A stretch of DNA of 24,532 nucleotides from CF-113 sp035308345 (GCA_035308345.1 DATGGW010000523.1:1-24532), one strand, 5' to 3'; positions 6,105-13,544 are shown, numbered from the stretch's first letter. The notes: generated from the letters alone by a model not told the origin. Numbers and translations: made by a program.

Positions 6105-8743
6105 TGCCCCATATATCTATCGCCATTATAGTGAATCATATGTTCAGGTATTTCGGCTATCCAGACTTCAGTTTCCCAGGCAATTTTCGACCTATGGCGT
6201 CCAAACTCGTCAAAGTCAAGGAAAGCGGAGATATAGACTCGTTTGGGAGTACAGTTCTTAAGCAACTTTTCCAGCTCAAAAAGGCGTTTATGTGAAACTG
6301 GTCCGTGTGATGTTACAGCTTCAATAAGATAAAGCAAGTTTTTAGCTTCATCATAGAGAATAATATCAGGCAATTTGTCGTGCATAGTAATTGGCACGCC
6401 CAGTTCTTCCAGCCTCTCTTTCTCGTAAATTACGAACTTGTTGGCGGCATCGCCCAGGTAGAGGATAGTTGAATCAGGCGTGAAACGCGGGCCAAAGGAT
6501 TCAATAACCGCGATTTGCAACTTATTGTGCTTGCCAGGTGTAAGATAGACCTGGTTGCCGTCCGCCAGTTTAAGAGGTAAAGCTACCGCCTGACGGCTGC
6601 GCTGGTAATGTTCCCATAATGCGCCATGTTGCGCTAGAAAATTTGTGACTGTATCTTCCCACATTGGTGTCCCAAACTGCCGTAATACTTCAAAAGCTTC
6701 TTCTGTTAGAGCGTAGCAGGTGTTTGGACTGTTTGTTTGACGAGTAGGGTCATCTGGATTGCGATCCACTAAACGAGCCTGCTCAAACTGATGTATTACC
6801 TGTCGGCGTACTACCTCGCGAGTATTTTCTGCATAGATTCTACCGTAGTGTTGTTTCATGTAGCCCATTAGATTATGAATGGTGATAGGTTGCTTCGATA
6901 TCTTTGTCCAGGATGTCGTTTCATTTAAGTTGCAGAGAGCTAGAAGCGTAAGTGCGCTGATTTCATTTTGCTGGGCAGGCGGTAGTCCCAGTTCTTGCAA
7001 AATGCGTTGCGCCTCTTGAATTTTACCCATTGATATCCTCGAATCTTTCAGTATTGGAAGTTGCAGATCGTCTTCCTCACTTCCTACAATTAAGTCCTTG
7101 CCAAGCTCTTCCATTACTGTTTGTTCTGTCGCATCAAAGTCCTGTTCAATTTGCCGGTATATTACGCGTTGGCCTATACGAATAAGCTGCTCTAATGGAG
7201 GTAAAGGTAACTTTCTCAATTCAGTAGCGTTCACTTGTGTATTGCCATTAGTGATACGGAAAAAGCGGTCAACAAGAGAACTATTGAGAAATGCAGCAAT
7301 ACCTGTAGCCTCTTCACTGGAAAGTGTCCCACCAGGGCGATAAAGATAATTGAGATGATTTTCTAATGCAATCAAATCTGTGTCAAACGAGCCTTCTGCT
7401 AAAACAGCAGCGGTTATACGCCGCTCTTCCTCTTTTGCGCTAAAACGTCGCAGGATAATTTGGGTAGTATTTTTCACCAGTAATTTTTGATCTGTTTCGC
7501 GAAGTACTCCTTGAGGTTTATCGAAATGCGCAAGCGGCCATTTAATGTCCATACGATGTACATGTTGGAGCCAGAGGAGCGGAACAGCTTTACCCGATTG
7601 AACATTTTTAACTGTTGTCAACATTTCTTGAGCGCGGAAGGGTACGACAGGTCCAGTAGATATTTCCATACCGAAGGTTGCCAGGCGATTGTTCCAACGC
7701 CTGAAGGCTTGCAACAGGTGTACATCGATATCGCTTGTTGGTAAATGGAGAACAGGGTCTTTTTGCTTCGTATCAATGATGAGCGGCCTTTGCAACTGCT
7801 GGATGAGCGGATGGGTGAGATCACTGATACCTCTACTTCTCGAGATACTTACGTACCTATCATCTGTAGCAGCAATGCCTTTTTTAACTCCGGCAAGAAT
7901 GATATTCTCTTGCAGTACGTCAGCATCTTCAAAAGTCGACCGCCTCGATTCAAATAGATGAATTAATTCGGGGGTGATACTGTTAAGAAATTGTTGGCGA
8001 AATTGCTTAAAATATGCGCCGGATGCGAAAGACCGGGGAGTAATCGATATAAAATGTCCACCTATACGCAATGAAGATGCGGCAAGAGACATAAACATGG
8101 TGTATATATTAGTGCGTCCAAACGCAACATCTTTTACCAGCTTTGCCCGGCTATCGGTTTGATTGACTTTGAAATAGGGAGGATTGAGAATAGTAAGATC
8201 GAAAGGCTGTTCCGGCTGCAGGTTACTTGACCAGAGGGAATGGTGCGTAAGTTGCGTCGCCATTGCCTCAAGGAAATCCTGCTGGTGTAACTCAAAGAAG
8301 AGTTTTACTCCATGTTCGCGCAAATAGTCACGAGCATAGCCGAGTGTAAAAGAGCAGAGCATAAACAGTAGAGGATCAGATTCGTAGATAACTATGGTAA
8401 GCTCTGGTAACTGCTGCACTTTCGCTAATTCACAAACTGCGCAAGCGAGCATGCCAACTCCTGCGCCGGGATCAAGCACACGCATCTGATTGTGGAGCAT
8501 TCCTGCCAGATTTGCCATATAACGAGCAACTATAGGTGGGGTGAAAAACTGGCCTGCTTCATGGCGCTGCCCCTCACTACTATGGTTTTTATACCAATCT
8601 CCAAGAAGCTGGCATACCTCGATAGGTGAAAGGTCTGAGGTAATCGTTGGAGCCAGCGTCCATGAAATATTCGGAGCTACTTTGCATAACTCATCCAATG
8701 GGAGTGTGTAGGTTTTCTGACCCCGCACTTGTTCCATGACCAT
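6095..8743 (-). CDS. Single-chain restriction-modification protein: N6-adenine methylase fused to BsuBI/PstI-type endonuclease
   Basis: 882 aa. The N-terminal half is an Eco57I-like N6-adenine DNA methyltransferase: QFFTPP (65-70), AdoMet motif DPGAGVG (91-97), acidic motif II around YESDP (120-124) and catalytic NPPY (187-190). A target-recognition region fills roughly 350-560. From about 600 a helical region (LCNLNETTSW... VRRQVIHQFEQARLVDRN) resembles the N-terminal domain of BsuBI/PstI endonucleases. The last 130 residues match their catalytic domain: ILYLGDAANKF, LPDIILYD (Asp793), LYLIEAVTSHGP (Glu808) and IAWETEVWIAE. In BsuBI/PstI systems, which cut CTGCAG, methylase and nuclease are separate proteins; here they are one chain. 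AGGGG seven bases before the ATG supports the start. The gene is AT-richer than its neighbours (24 G/C of 60 at 7081-7140, against 37 of 60 at 5101-5160 in htpG), which suggests transfer. Recognition of CTGCAG is inference only. Confidence 0.88.
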   Translation of the reverse strand: MVMEQVRGQKTYTLPLDELCKVAPNISWTLAPTITSDLSPIEVCQLLGDWYKNHSSEGQRHEAGQFFTPPIVARYMANLAGMLHNQMRVLDPGAGVGMLACAVCELAKVQQLPELTIVIYESDPLLFMLCSFTLGYARDYLREHGVKLFFELHQQDFLEAMATQLTHHSLWSSNLQPEQPFDLTILNPPYFKVNQTDSRAKLVKDVAFGRTNIYTMFMSLAASSLRIGGHFISITPRSFASGAYFKQFRQQFLNSITPELIHLFESRRSTFEDADVLQENIILAGVKKGIAATDDRYVSISRSRGISDLTHPLIQQLQRPLIIDTKQKDPVLHLPTSDIDVHLLQAFRRWNNRLATFGMEISTGPVVPFRAQEMLTTVKNVQSGKAVPLLWLQHVHRMDIKWPLAHFDKPQGVLRETDQKLLVKNTTQIILRRFSAKEEERRITAAVLAEGSFDTDLIALENHLNYLYRPGGTLSSEEATGIAAFLNSSLVDRFFRITNGNTQVNATELRKLPLPPLEQLIRIGQRVIYRQIEQDFDATEQTVMEELGKDLIVGSEEDDLQLPILKDSRISMGKIQEAQRILQELGLPPAQQNEISALTLLALCNLNETTSWTKISKQPITIHNLMGYMKQHYGRIYAENTREVVRRQVIHQFEQARLVDRNPDDPTRQTNSPNTCYALTEEAFEVLRQFGTPMWEDTVTNFLAQHGALWEHYQRSRQAVALPLKLADGNQVYLTPGKHNKLQIAVIESFGPRFTPDSTILYLGDAANKFVIYEKERLEELGVPITMHDKLPDIILYDEAKNLLYLIEAVTSHGPVSHKRLFELEKLLKNCTPKRVYISAFLDFDEFGRHRSKIAWETEVWIAEIPEHMIHYNGDRYMGQHG

Positions 8744-8790
8744 GGCTTTTCCCCTGCACGTTTTGTAGAACAGTTGCTCTTGTTGCTACA

Positions 8791-8819
8791 ATGCTACCAT
8801 TTAATATACTCGTTCGCAA
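8791..8819 (-). promoter_or_regulatory. Possible promoter for the methylase-nuclease gene
   Basis: On the minus strand, TTGCGA (8814-8819) and TAGCAT (8791-8796) are 17 bases apart, and TGG immediately precedes the -10, so it also has the TGN extension. Each hexamer matches consensus at 4 of 6. It lies about 48 bases before the start codon. Confidence 0.3.
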
Positions 8820-8870
8820 TATGACCTGACTATTGTCTTGCCTTCTTTTCAAAATTCTCTAAATTCGCTG

Positions 8871-8899
8871 GTAGGGGCGACCCTCGCGGTCGCCCTGGC
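8871..8899 (+). repeat. Dispersed hairpin repeat, family A copy 2
   Basis: Same GTAGGGGCGACCCTCGCGG core and the same 8-bp stem as the copy at 3944-3980. It ends 9 bases before the -35 hexamer of the aroF promoter. Confidence 0.75.
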
Positions 8900-8908
8900 T
8901 CCCGGCAC

Positions 8909-8937
8909 TTGACAGATACGCATAACCAACATATAAT
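8909..8937 (+). promoter_or_regulatory. Perfect consensus sigma-70 promoter for the aroF leader transcript
   Basis: TTGACA (8909-8914), 17-base spacer, TATAAT (8932-8937): both hexamers and the spacing match consensus exactly. Transcription would start near 8944 and give a leader of about 210 nt before aroF, which holds the leader peptide, a large hairpin and a terminator. Confidence 0.85.
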
Positions 8938-8988
8938 CTGAACAGAAGAAAACAACCGTAGAGATTCATGCTCTACCAGGAAAAAACG

Positions 8989-9051
8989 ATGCTCAGCAAG
9001 CAATCAAACCGGCAATTTAGCTTTTATTATTGGTTTAGCCCTCCAGCATGA
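8989..9051 (+). CDS. Aromatic amino acid leader peptide of the aroF attenuator
   Basis: A 20-codon open frame (ATG at 8989, TGA at 9049-9051) with AGGA eight bases upstream. An in-frame ATG at 8968 would give 27 codons but has a poorer ribosome site. Near its end it reads Phe-Ser-Phe-Tyr-Tyr-Trp-Phe (9016-9036): six of seven consecutive codons are for the three aromatic amino acids, the end products of the pathway begun by the next gene. This is the hallmark of a transcription-attenuation leader peptide, whose translation stalls when charged tRNA is scarce. It lies between a consensus promoter and a clear intrinsic terminator. The product itself has no expected function. It is too short to be found by ordinary gene callers. 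Confidence 0.85.
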   Translation: MLSKQSNRQFSFYYWFSPPA

Positions 9052-9097
9052 TGGTGGGCCCTTTGGGCTGAGCAAAAATTGACCACCAGCATGCTGG
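9043..9097 (+). promoter_or_regulatory. Large leader hairpin of the aroF attenuator
   Basis: CCAGCATGATGGTGG (9043-9057) pairs with CCACCAGCATGCTGG (9083-9097) over 14 of 15 positions (one A/G mismatch). The loop holds a further GCCC/GGGC stem (9058-9061, 9065-9068). The leader peptide stop codon is inside the 5' arm, so a ribosome that finishes the peptide would block the hairpin and one stalled at the Tyr/Trp codons would largely leave it free. CCAGCATGCTGG (9086-9097) is also a palindrome. I could not find by eye a clean pairing that excludes the terminator, so the exact switch is unresolved. Confidence 0.65.
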
Positions 9098-9127
9098 AAG
9101 CAGAGGAAATAAAACCTCTGCTTTTTT
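9098..9127 (+). terminator. Intrinsic terminator (attenuator) before aroF
   Basis: Stem AAGCAGAGG (9098-9106) / CCTCTGCTT (9115-9123), 9 bp, loop AAATAAAA, followed directly by a run of T (9122-9127) and then ATTT. It lies upstream of the aroF ribosome site, which is where a regulated terminator would sit. Confidence 0.85.
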
Positions 9128-9155
9128 ATTTGGTAAAGAGGAAGGAATTAGTTTC

Positions 9156-10223
9156 ATGATTATCGTCACCCGTAGCCAGGCTACCGGCGAAGAACACCGG
9201 CAGGTTATTGAACTGCTGCAGCAGCTCGCCGGTAGCCAGCGACCCATCAGCGCTACCACCATGCTGGAACGCCGGCTCATCACCATCGACGGCAACAACC
9301 TGGATGCGCAGGCGCACGCCGCGCTCAGCCAGCACAGCGCCGTCGAGCGTATCGTTCCCTTGCAGACGCCTTACCAACTGGTGAGCCGCGTTTTTCAGAG
9401 CGAGAATAGCCGCGTTGTGGTGGGCGATCGTCTCGGAGGTCAATCGGTCTCTATCGGCGCTGCCGCGCCCGTTGTGATTGCCGGGCCGTGCGCGGTCGAG
9501 AGCCGCGAGCAGTTGATGGAGATCGCGCATGCTGTGAAAGCTGCTGGAGCGCAGGTATTGCGCGGCGGCGCGTTCAAGCCGCGCACCTCTCCCTACCAGT
9601 TCCAGGGACTGGGCGTCGCAGGTCTGCATTTGCTGGCGCAGGCGCGTGAAGAAACAGGCTTGCCGGTGATCACCGAGGTCATGGAACCAGAGATGGTGGA
9701 CGTGGTCGCCCAATACGCGGATATCTTGCAGATCGGCAGCCGCAATATGCAGAACTTCCCTTTATTGCAGGCGGCGGGAAGTCACCTGGCGCGCCGCCCG
9801 GTGATGCTCAAACGCGGCCTGGCCTCCACCATCGACGAGTGGCTGCTGGCGGCGGAATACATCGTAGCCGCCGGAAATCCCAATGTGATCCTGTGCGAGC
9901 GCGGCATTCGCAGCTTCGACACGCATACGCGCAACCTGCTCGACCTCACCTGCGTCCCCCTGCTGCATGAATTGACGCACCTTCCCGTCATCGTCGATCC
10001 CAGCCATGCCACAGGTCGCCGCGAACTCGTCCCCACCATGTCACGCGCCGCAATTGCCGCCGGAGCGGATGGACTGATCCTGGAAACGCATACAGACCCC
10101 AACAGCGCGTTGTGCGATGGTCGTCAATCTATCACACCTGAACAGTTGCAAACAATTGTGTATGAAACACGGCTGGTGGCGCAGATCATGAGCGCACCAG
10201 CCGTGTTTGAGTATGTGGCTTGA
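9156..10223 (+). CDS. aroF: 3-deoxy-7-phosphoheptulonate synthase (DAHP synthase), type Iβ
   Basis: 355 aa. It condenses phosphoenolpyruvate and erythrose 4-phosphate, the first step of the shikimate pathway to Phe, Tyr and Trp. Residues 1 to about 70 form a ferredoxin-like regulatory domain (MIIVTRSQATGEE...), which in the Thermotoga-type enzymes mediates Tyr/Phe feedback inhibition. The barrel follows with AGPCAVES (109-116, metal ligand Cys112), RGGAFKPRTSPYQFQG (from 136, Lys141 and Arg143 binding substrate), IGSRNMQN, VMLKRG, VDPSHATGRR (metal His) and LILETH (metal Glu). AGAGGAAGG about 10 bases before the ATG supports the start. The gene is controlled by the promoter, leader peptide and terminator upstream, so both synthesis and activity are probably tied to aromatic amino acid supply. 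It appears to be monocistronic: the next gene is on the other strand. Confidence 0.95.
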   Translation: MIIVTRSQATGEEHRQVIELLQQLAGSQRPISATTMLERRLITIDGNNLDAQAHAALSQHSAVERIVPLQTPYQLVSRVFQSENSRVVVGDRLGGQSVSIGAAAPVVIAGPCAVESREQLMEIAHAVKAAGAQVLRGGAFKPRTSPYQFQGLGVAGLHLLAQAREETGLPVITEVMEPEMVDVVAQYADILQIGSRNMQNFPLLQAAGSHLARRPVMLKRGLASTIDEWLLAAEYIVAAGNPNVILCERGIRSFDTHTRNLLDLTCVPLLHELTHLPVIVDPSHATGRRELVPTMSRAAIAAGADGLILETHTDPNSALCDGRQSITPEQLQTIVYETRLVAQIMSAPAVFEYVA

Positions 10224-10243
10224 TACGGCGCGGGATGTAGCGC

Positions 10244-10307
10244 GTTCATTGTAGGGGCGGGGGCGGTGTGGATGTAGGGTGGAGACCCTTGCGGTCGCCC
10301 TCGCGCC
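10244..10307 (+). repeat. Dispersed repeat, family B copy 1
   Basis: About 64 bases: GCGTTCATTGTAGGGGCGGG at the left, then a G-rich middle, GGAGACCCTTGCGGTCGCCC and CTCGCGCC at the right. Relatives at 16237-16309 and 17161-17230 are in the same orientation. It begins about 20 bases after the aroF stop. Confidence 0.7.
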
Positions 10308-10330
10308 AAAAATGGGTGGTGCGGGGTGCG

Positions 10331-11440
10331 CTAAACGCTAGCCAGCACGCTCTGCCTCACCCCGTCAATAACAGCCTGTATCTGCTGCGCTGTCAGTTCG
10401 GGATACATGGGTAGCGAAATGATACGCTCGCACACTTCCTCTGTCACGGGCAGCATGCCGCGTGTGTAGCCGTAATGCTCGCATGCAGGCTGCAAGTGGA
10501 TTGGTATCGGATAGTGAATGCCAGTGCCTATACCCAGCTCCTGCAGGTGTTTGCGCACCTGGTCGCGTTCGCGCACCTGAACCACGTAGAGGTAAAAGAC
10601 ATGCGAGGCCCGGGAACTGGTCGTTGGAACCTGCACGACAACATCCTTTAACTGCGCGCTATACGCCTGGGCATGCGCCTGGCGCTGCGCGTTCCAGCCA
10701 TCCAGATAAGGCATCTTCACATTCAAAATTGCGGCCTGTATTTCGTCCATGCGCGCGTTCTCACCCATGAGATCGTGCTGGTAGCGCACCTTTGAGCCAT
10801 GATCGCGCAGCATACGCATGGTTTCCGCCATCTCACCATTGTTGGTGACACAGATTCCCGCCTCGCCGTATGCCCCCAGATTTTTGCTGCAATACAGGCT
10901 GAAACAGGCGATATCGCCGAAACTGCCAACCCGCTGTCCCTGGTAGGTTGCTCCGTGCGCCTGGGATGCATCTTCGATGACGAGCAGATCATGCGCGCGC
11001 GCGAAATCCATGATCGGCTGCATCTCTGCCGGGTGACCGTACAGGTGGACGGGAATGATGGCCCGCGTGCGTTCGCTCAATGCGCCTTCCAGTTGTCGCC
11101 AGTTCATGGTATAGGTATCCGGCTCAATATCGACGAAAACGGGCGTAGCCCCCACCTGCGCGATGGCCTCGGCAGTGGCGATGAATGTGTGAGATACCGT
11201 AATTATCTCATCGCCGGGGCCGATATGACAGGCGCGCAGTGCCAGCACGATAGCATCGGTGCCATTTGAGTTACTTACACCAAACTCGCAACCGCAATAG
11301 CTGGCGAAGCTCTCTTCAAATTGCTGGTTTTGCGGACCAAGAAATAGCTGCATCCCATCCAGCACACCCTCTATGGCGGACATAACCTCCGGTTTGATGC
11401 TCTGGAACTGTGCTTGCAGGTCATTCAGTGGTATATGCAT
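10331..11440 (-). CDS. DegT/DnrJ/EryC1/StrS family aminotransferase
   Basis: 369 aa, the normal length for this PLP-dependent family, which aminates keto-sugar nucleotides or related cyclic ketones for surface polysaccharides or secondary metabolites. Visible features: the start PLNDLQAQFQSIKPEV; NSNGTDAIVLAL (57-68); TVSHTFIATAEAI; VHLYGHPAEM; the cofactor segment VIEDASQAHGA (154-164, Asp157); and the Schiff-base Lys186 in SLYCSKNLGAYGEAG. The ATG at 11440 is preferred because the family start matches there and GGAG lies 11 bases upstream; the 46-codon upstream extension runs through a dispersed repeat. No sugar dehydratase or epimerase is adjacent, so the substrate cannot be inferred. A family 2 glycosyltransferase lies about 11 kb away. 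Confidence 0.9.
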   Translation of the reverse strand: MHIPLNDLQAQFQSIKPEVMSAIEGVLDGMQLFLGPQNQQFEESFASYCGCEFGVSNSNGTDAIVLALRACHIGPGDEIITVSHTFIATAEAIAQVGATPVFVDIEPDTYTMNWRQLEGALSERTRAIIPVHLYGHPAEMQPIMDFARAHDLLVIEDASQAHGATYQGQRVGSFGDIACFSLYCSKNLGAYGEAGICVTNNGEMAETMRMLRDHGSKVRYQHDLMGENARMDEIQAAILNVKMPYLDGWNAQRQAHAQAYSAQLKDVVVQVPTTSSRASHVFYLYVVQVRERDQVRKHLQELGIGTGIHYPIPIHLQPACEHYGYTRGMLPVTEEVCERIISLPMYPELTAQQIQAVIDGVRQSVLASV

Positions 11441-11483
11441 TAGACGTCTTGCTCCAATCTTTGCAACGTTCATTGCGATTATG

Positions 11484-11585
11484 CAGACGTTTGGAGAGAA
11501 GAATTCCAGTGAGCGGACTGGAGAGGGGCCCTGGCAGCGATCCTTCGCTGCGCTCAGGATGACAGGCTTTCTCTCCAAACGTCTG
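11484..11585. repeat. 102-bp element bounded by a perfect 17-bp inverted repeat
   Basis: CAGACGTTTGGAGAGAA (11484-11500) and its exact reverse complement TTCTCTCCAAACGTCTG (11569-11585) enclose 68 bases that contain a family D repeat (11538-11565) on the minus strand. It lies just upstream of the DegT-type gene. The size and the long terminal arms resemble a miniature inverted-repeat element; there is no coding capacity. A large mRNA or ssDNA hairpin is the alternative reading. Confidence 0.7.
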
Positions 11586-11785
11586 GATTGTGAGAATACT
11601 TTGACTTCCCCAATAATAGTATAACTCAGCGGCGTGTTAATTCAAGAGAGAGAAGGGGTAAAATCAGGTGAAACTCTTCTGCCTGCATCCAGAAATGTAC
11701 ACCACTTTCACAATGCTATTTAAATGTTGCTTACGTGAGGCTTGTGACCGCAAGGTATTGCCACTCCTCTACTCGACGGACCCAA

Positions 11786-11822
11786 CGTGTATAGTAGGGG
11801 CGACCCTTGCGGTCGCCCTGGC
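11786..11822 (+). repeat. Dispersed hairpin repeat, family A copy 3
   Basis: CGTGTATAGTAGGGGCGACC followed by CTTGCGGTCGCCCTGGC. It is nearly identical over 37 bases to the copy at 3944-3980; the loop has CTTGC in place of CTCGC. It sits 22 bases past the stop of the minus-strand aldolase gene. Confidence 0.75.
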
Positions 11823-11843
11823 AATCTGGAACTTCTCCCCTAT

Positions 11844-12518
11844 CTACCGCAATGACCCAAATTGTCGCATATGCTCGCGCTCCTTTTCCAGCGCACCGGC
11901 GGGAAAACCCTGTTCGCCGCCCAGTTTGCGGGCTTGCAGGGTCATTTCTGCCGCTTCTTCCATGCTGATAATCAGGAACGCGGTCATGAGCGCATCAGGC
12001 CCGAAAGCCAGCAGCCCGTGATTTGCCAGCAGCACCGCCGGGGCGTCTGGATGCTGCCGGAGCTGGTCAAGGATGTTTGTGACCGATTCGCGCGAGCCGC
12101 GCGGCGCCCAGTCCGCCACGGGAATATCGACCGTGATGCCGAAGCGCAGCAGTGCTTCATACGCGCAGGGCAGCGGCTGGTGCGCCAGCGCGAAGCTTGT
12201 AACATGCGGCGAGTGCGTATGCATGACACTGTTCACATCCGGGCGCGCGCGGTAGACCGCCGCGTGCATACCTATAATTTCGCGTGTAGTAGGATCAAGC
12301 GTGCCTGAGACAACCTCGCCATCAAAGGTCACTATGGGCAAGTGTTCTGGCGACAATGACGATTGCAGCCCCGTTGATGTCAGCAACAGCTGCTCCGTAC
12401 CGGGCAAACGCGCGCTCATATTGCCATGCTTGCTATGCGACATCACCCCTGCCAGTAATAGTCGCTGCACCGCCTCAACCAGTTGTTCTCGCAATACCAT
12501 TGTGGAATCGTGTGCCAT
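11844..12518 (-). CDS. Class II aldolase/adducin family protein (L-fuculose-phosphate aldolase-like)
   Basis: 224 aa, zinc-dependent class II aldolase fold. Family members cleave sugar phosphates such as L-fuculose 1-phosphate or L-ribulose 5-phosphate, or act as dehydratases. Motifs: SKHGNMSAR (29-37, phosphate loop), LTSTGL (46-51), Glu80 in TTREIIGMHAAVY at the position of the catalytic acid of FucA, zinc ligands His100 and His102 in MHTHSPH, and third zinc ligand His167 in LANHGLLAFG. The ATG at 12518 is preceded by AGGAGG nine bases upstream, which fixes the start. It lies 56 bases downstream of the SDR gene on the same strand, so the two probably form an operon; an aldolase plus a dehydrogenase would fit a small sugar-acid or hydroxyacid catabolic route. 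The exact substrate is open. Confidence 0.87.
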   Translation of the reverse strand: MAHDSTMVLREQLVEAVQRLLLAGVMSHSKHGNMSARLPGTEQLLLTSTGLQSSLSPEHLPIVTFDGEVVSGTLDPTTREIIGMHAAVYRARPDVNSVMHTHSPHVTSFALAHQPLPCAYEALLRFGITVDIPVADWAPRGSRESVTNILDQLRQHPDAPAVLLANHGLLAFGPDALMTAFLIISMEEAAEMTLQARKLGGEQGFPAGALEKEREHMRQFGSLR

Positions 12519-12574
12519 GTGCCTGTCCCTCCTGGTTCTTTTCTGATCTTGCCGCCCCATTTGACCGGCTAAAG

Positions 12575-13345
12575 CTACTCGGCTGTCCAGCCGCAATCGA
12601 TGCTCTGGGCGCTGCCCGTAATACCACCGGCGGCATCGCTGCAAAGATAAGTCACAAGCTGCGCCACTTCGCGCGGCTCCAACAGGCGGTGAATTGCGCC
12701 ATTCGCCACCATGATTTTCTCGACCACTTCGTCTTCAGGGATGCCGTGTATGCGCGCCTGGTCGGCGATCTGCTTCTCAACCAGCGGCGTGCGCACATAA
12801 GATGGGCAAATAGCATTGCATGTCACATTATACGCGCCCGCTTCCAACGCCGTGACGCGCGTCAATCCGACTAGCCCATGTTTCGCTGCGACATAGGCTG
12901 ACTTATATGGAGATGCAATCAATCCATGTATCGAGGAAATATTAATGATGCGTCCCCATTTGCGTTCGTACATGCCGGGCAATACCGCCCTGGTGAGCAG
13001 AAATGGCGCGGTCAGCATCATGTCGATAATCAGCCGCCACTTCGCTTCAGGAAATTCGTGAATAGGAGCGACATGCTGGATACCCGCGTTATTCACCAGG
13101 ATGTCAATCTGCCCCTCGGCGGCGATGGTATCGGCCACCAGCCGCGAAATATCGTCAGCGCTGGTCATATCAGCATACTGAAATCGCGCCCCCGCCAGTT
13201 CGGATGCGGCGGCCTGCCCCCTTTCGCGGTCAATATCGGCCAACGTCACCCTGATGCCTCGCTCCGCGAAATCACGCGCAATCGCCAATCCGATACCGGA
13301 AGCCGCCCCGGTCACAAGCGCAACTTTACCTGCCAATTCTTGCAT
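12575..13345 (-). CDS. 3-hydroxybutyrate dehydrogenase-like short-chain dehydrogenase
   Basis: 256 aa, classical SDR. The NAD-binding loop is TGAASGIG (12-19), NNAG is at 85-88, the catalytic Ser is in NISSIHG (137/138), and Tyr151 and Lys155 form YVAAK. The phrase VNNAGIQHVAPIHEFP and the C-terminal SAQSIDCGWTAE match the D-3-hydroxybutyrate dehydrogenase group, which interconverts 3-hydroxybutyrate and acetoacetate with NAD. The position usually held by the tetrad Asn appears to be Met111 (IDMMLTAPF), as I recall for the Bacillus-type branch of this group. AGGAGGT six bases before the ATG is a strong ribosome site. A TATAAA on the minus strand at 13365-13370 could be the -10, though the leader would be very short. 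It is the first gene of a pair with the aldolase; given that context, a sugar-derived substrate is also possible. Confidence 0.85.
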   Translation of the reverse strand: MQELAGKVALVTGAASGIGLAIARDFAERGIRVTLADIDRERGQAAASELAGARFQYADMTSADDISRLVADTIAAEGQIDILVNNAGIQHVAPIHEFPEAKWRLIIDMMLTAPFLLTRAVLPGMYERKWGRIINISSIHGLIASPYKSAYVAAKHGLVGLTRVTALEAGAYNVTCNAICPSYVRTPLVEKQIADQARIHGIPEDEVVEKIMVANGAIHRLLEPREVAQLVTYLCSDAAGGITGSAQSIDCGWTAE

Positions 13346-13544
13346 AGAACACCTCCTCGCTTTATTTATACAACATTTTTAGCGATCACCCTCTTTACGA
13401 TTCCCGAGAGCCCGGACAATCACAAAAATTCCTCCCGCTGTAACTCTCACCATTTCCAAATCGTTTGTATTTGGGAATGTAAGCGTACTTTATGATGGAT
13501 AAACAGTTTGCTAAGAACTAGAAAGAACATGAAAGGCTATATCT

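Noticed and set aside
11668..12021. A 117-codon plus-strand frame
   Set aside because: It runs through a family A repeat and into the antisense of the aldolase gene; no family resemblance.
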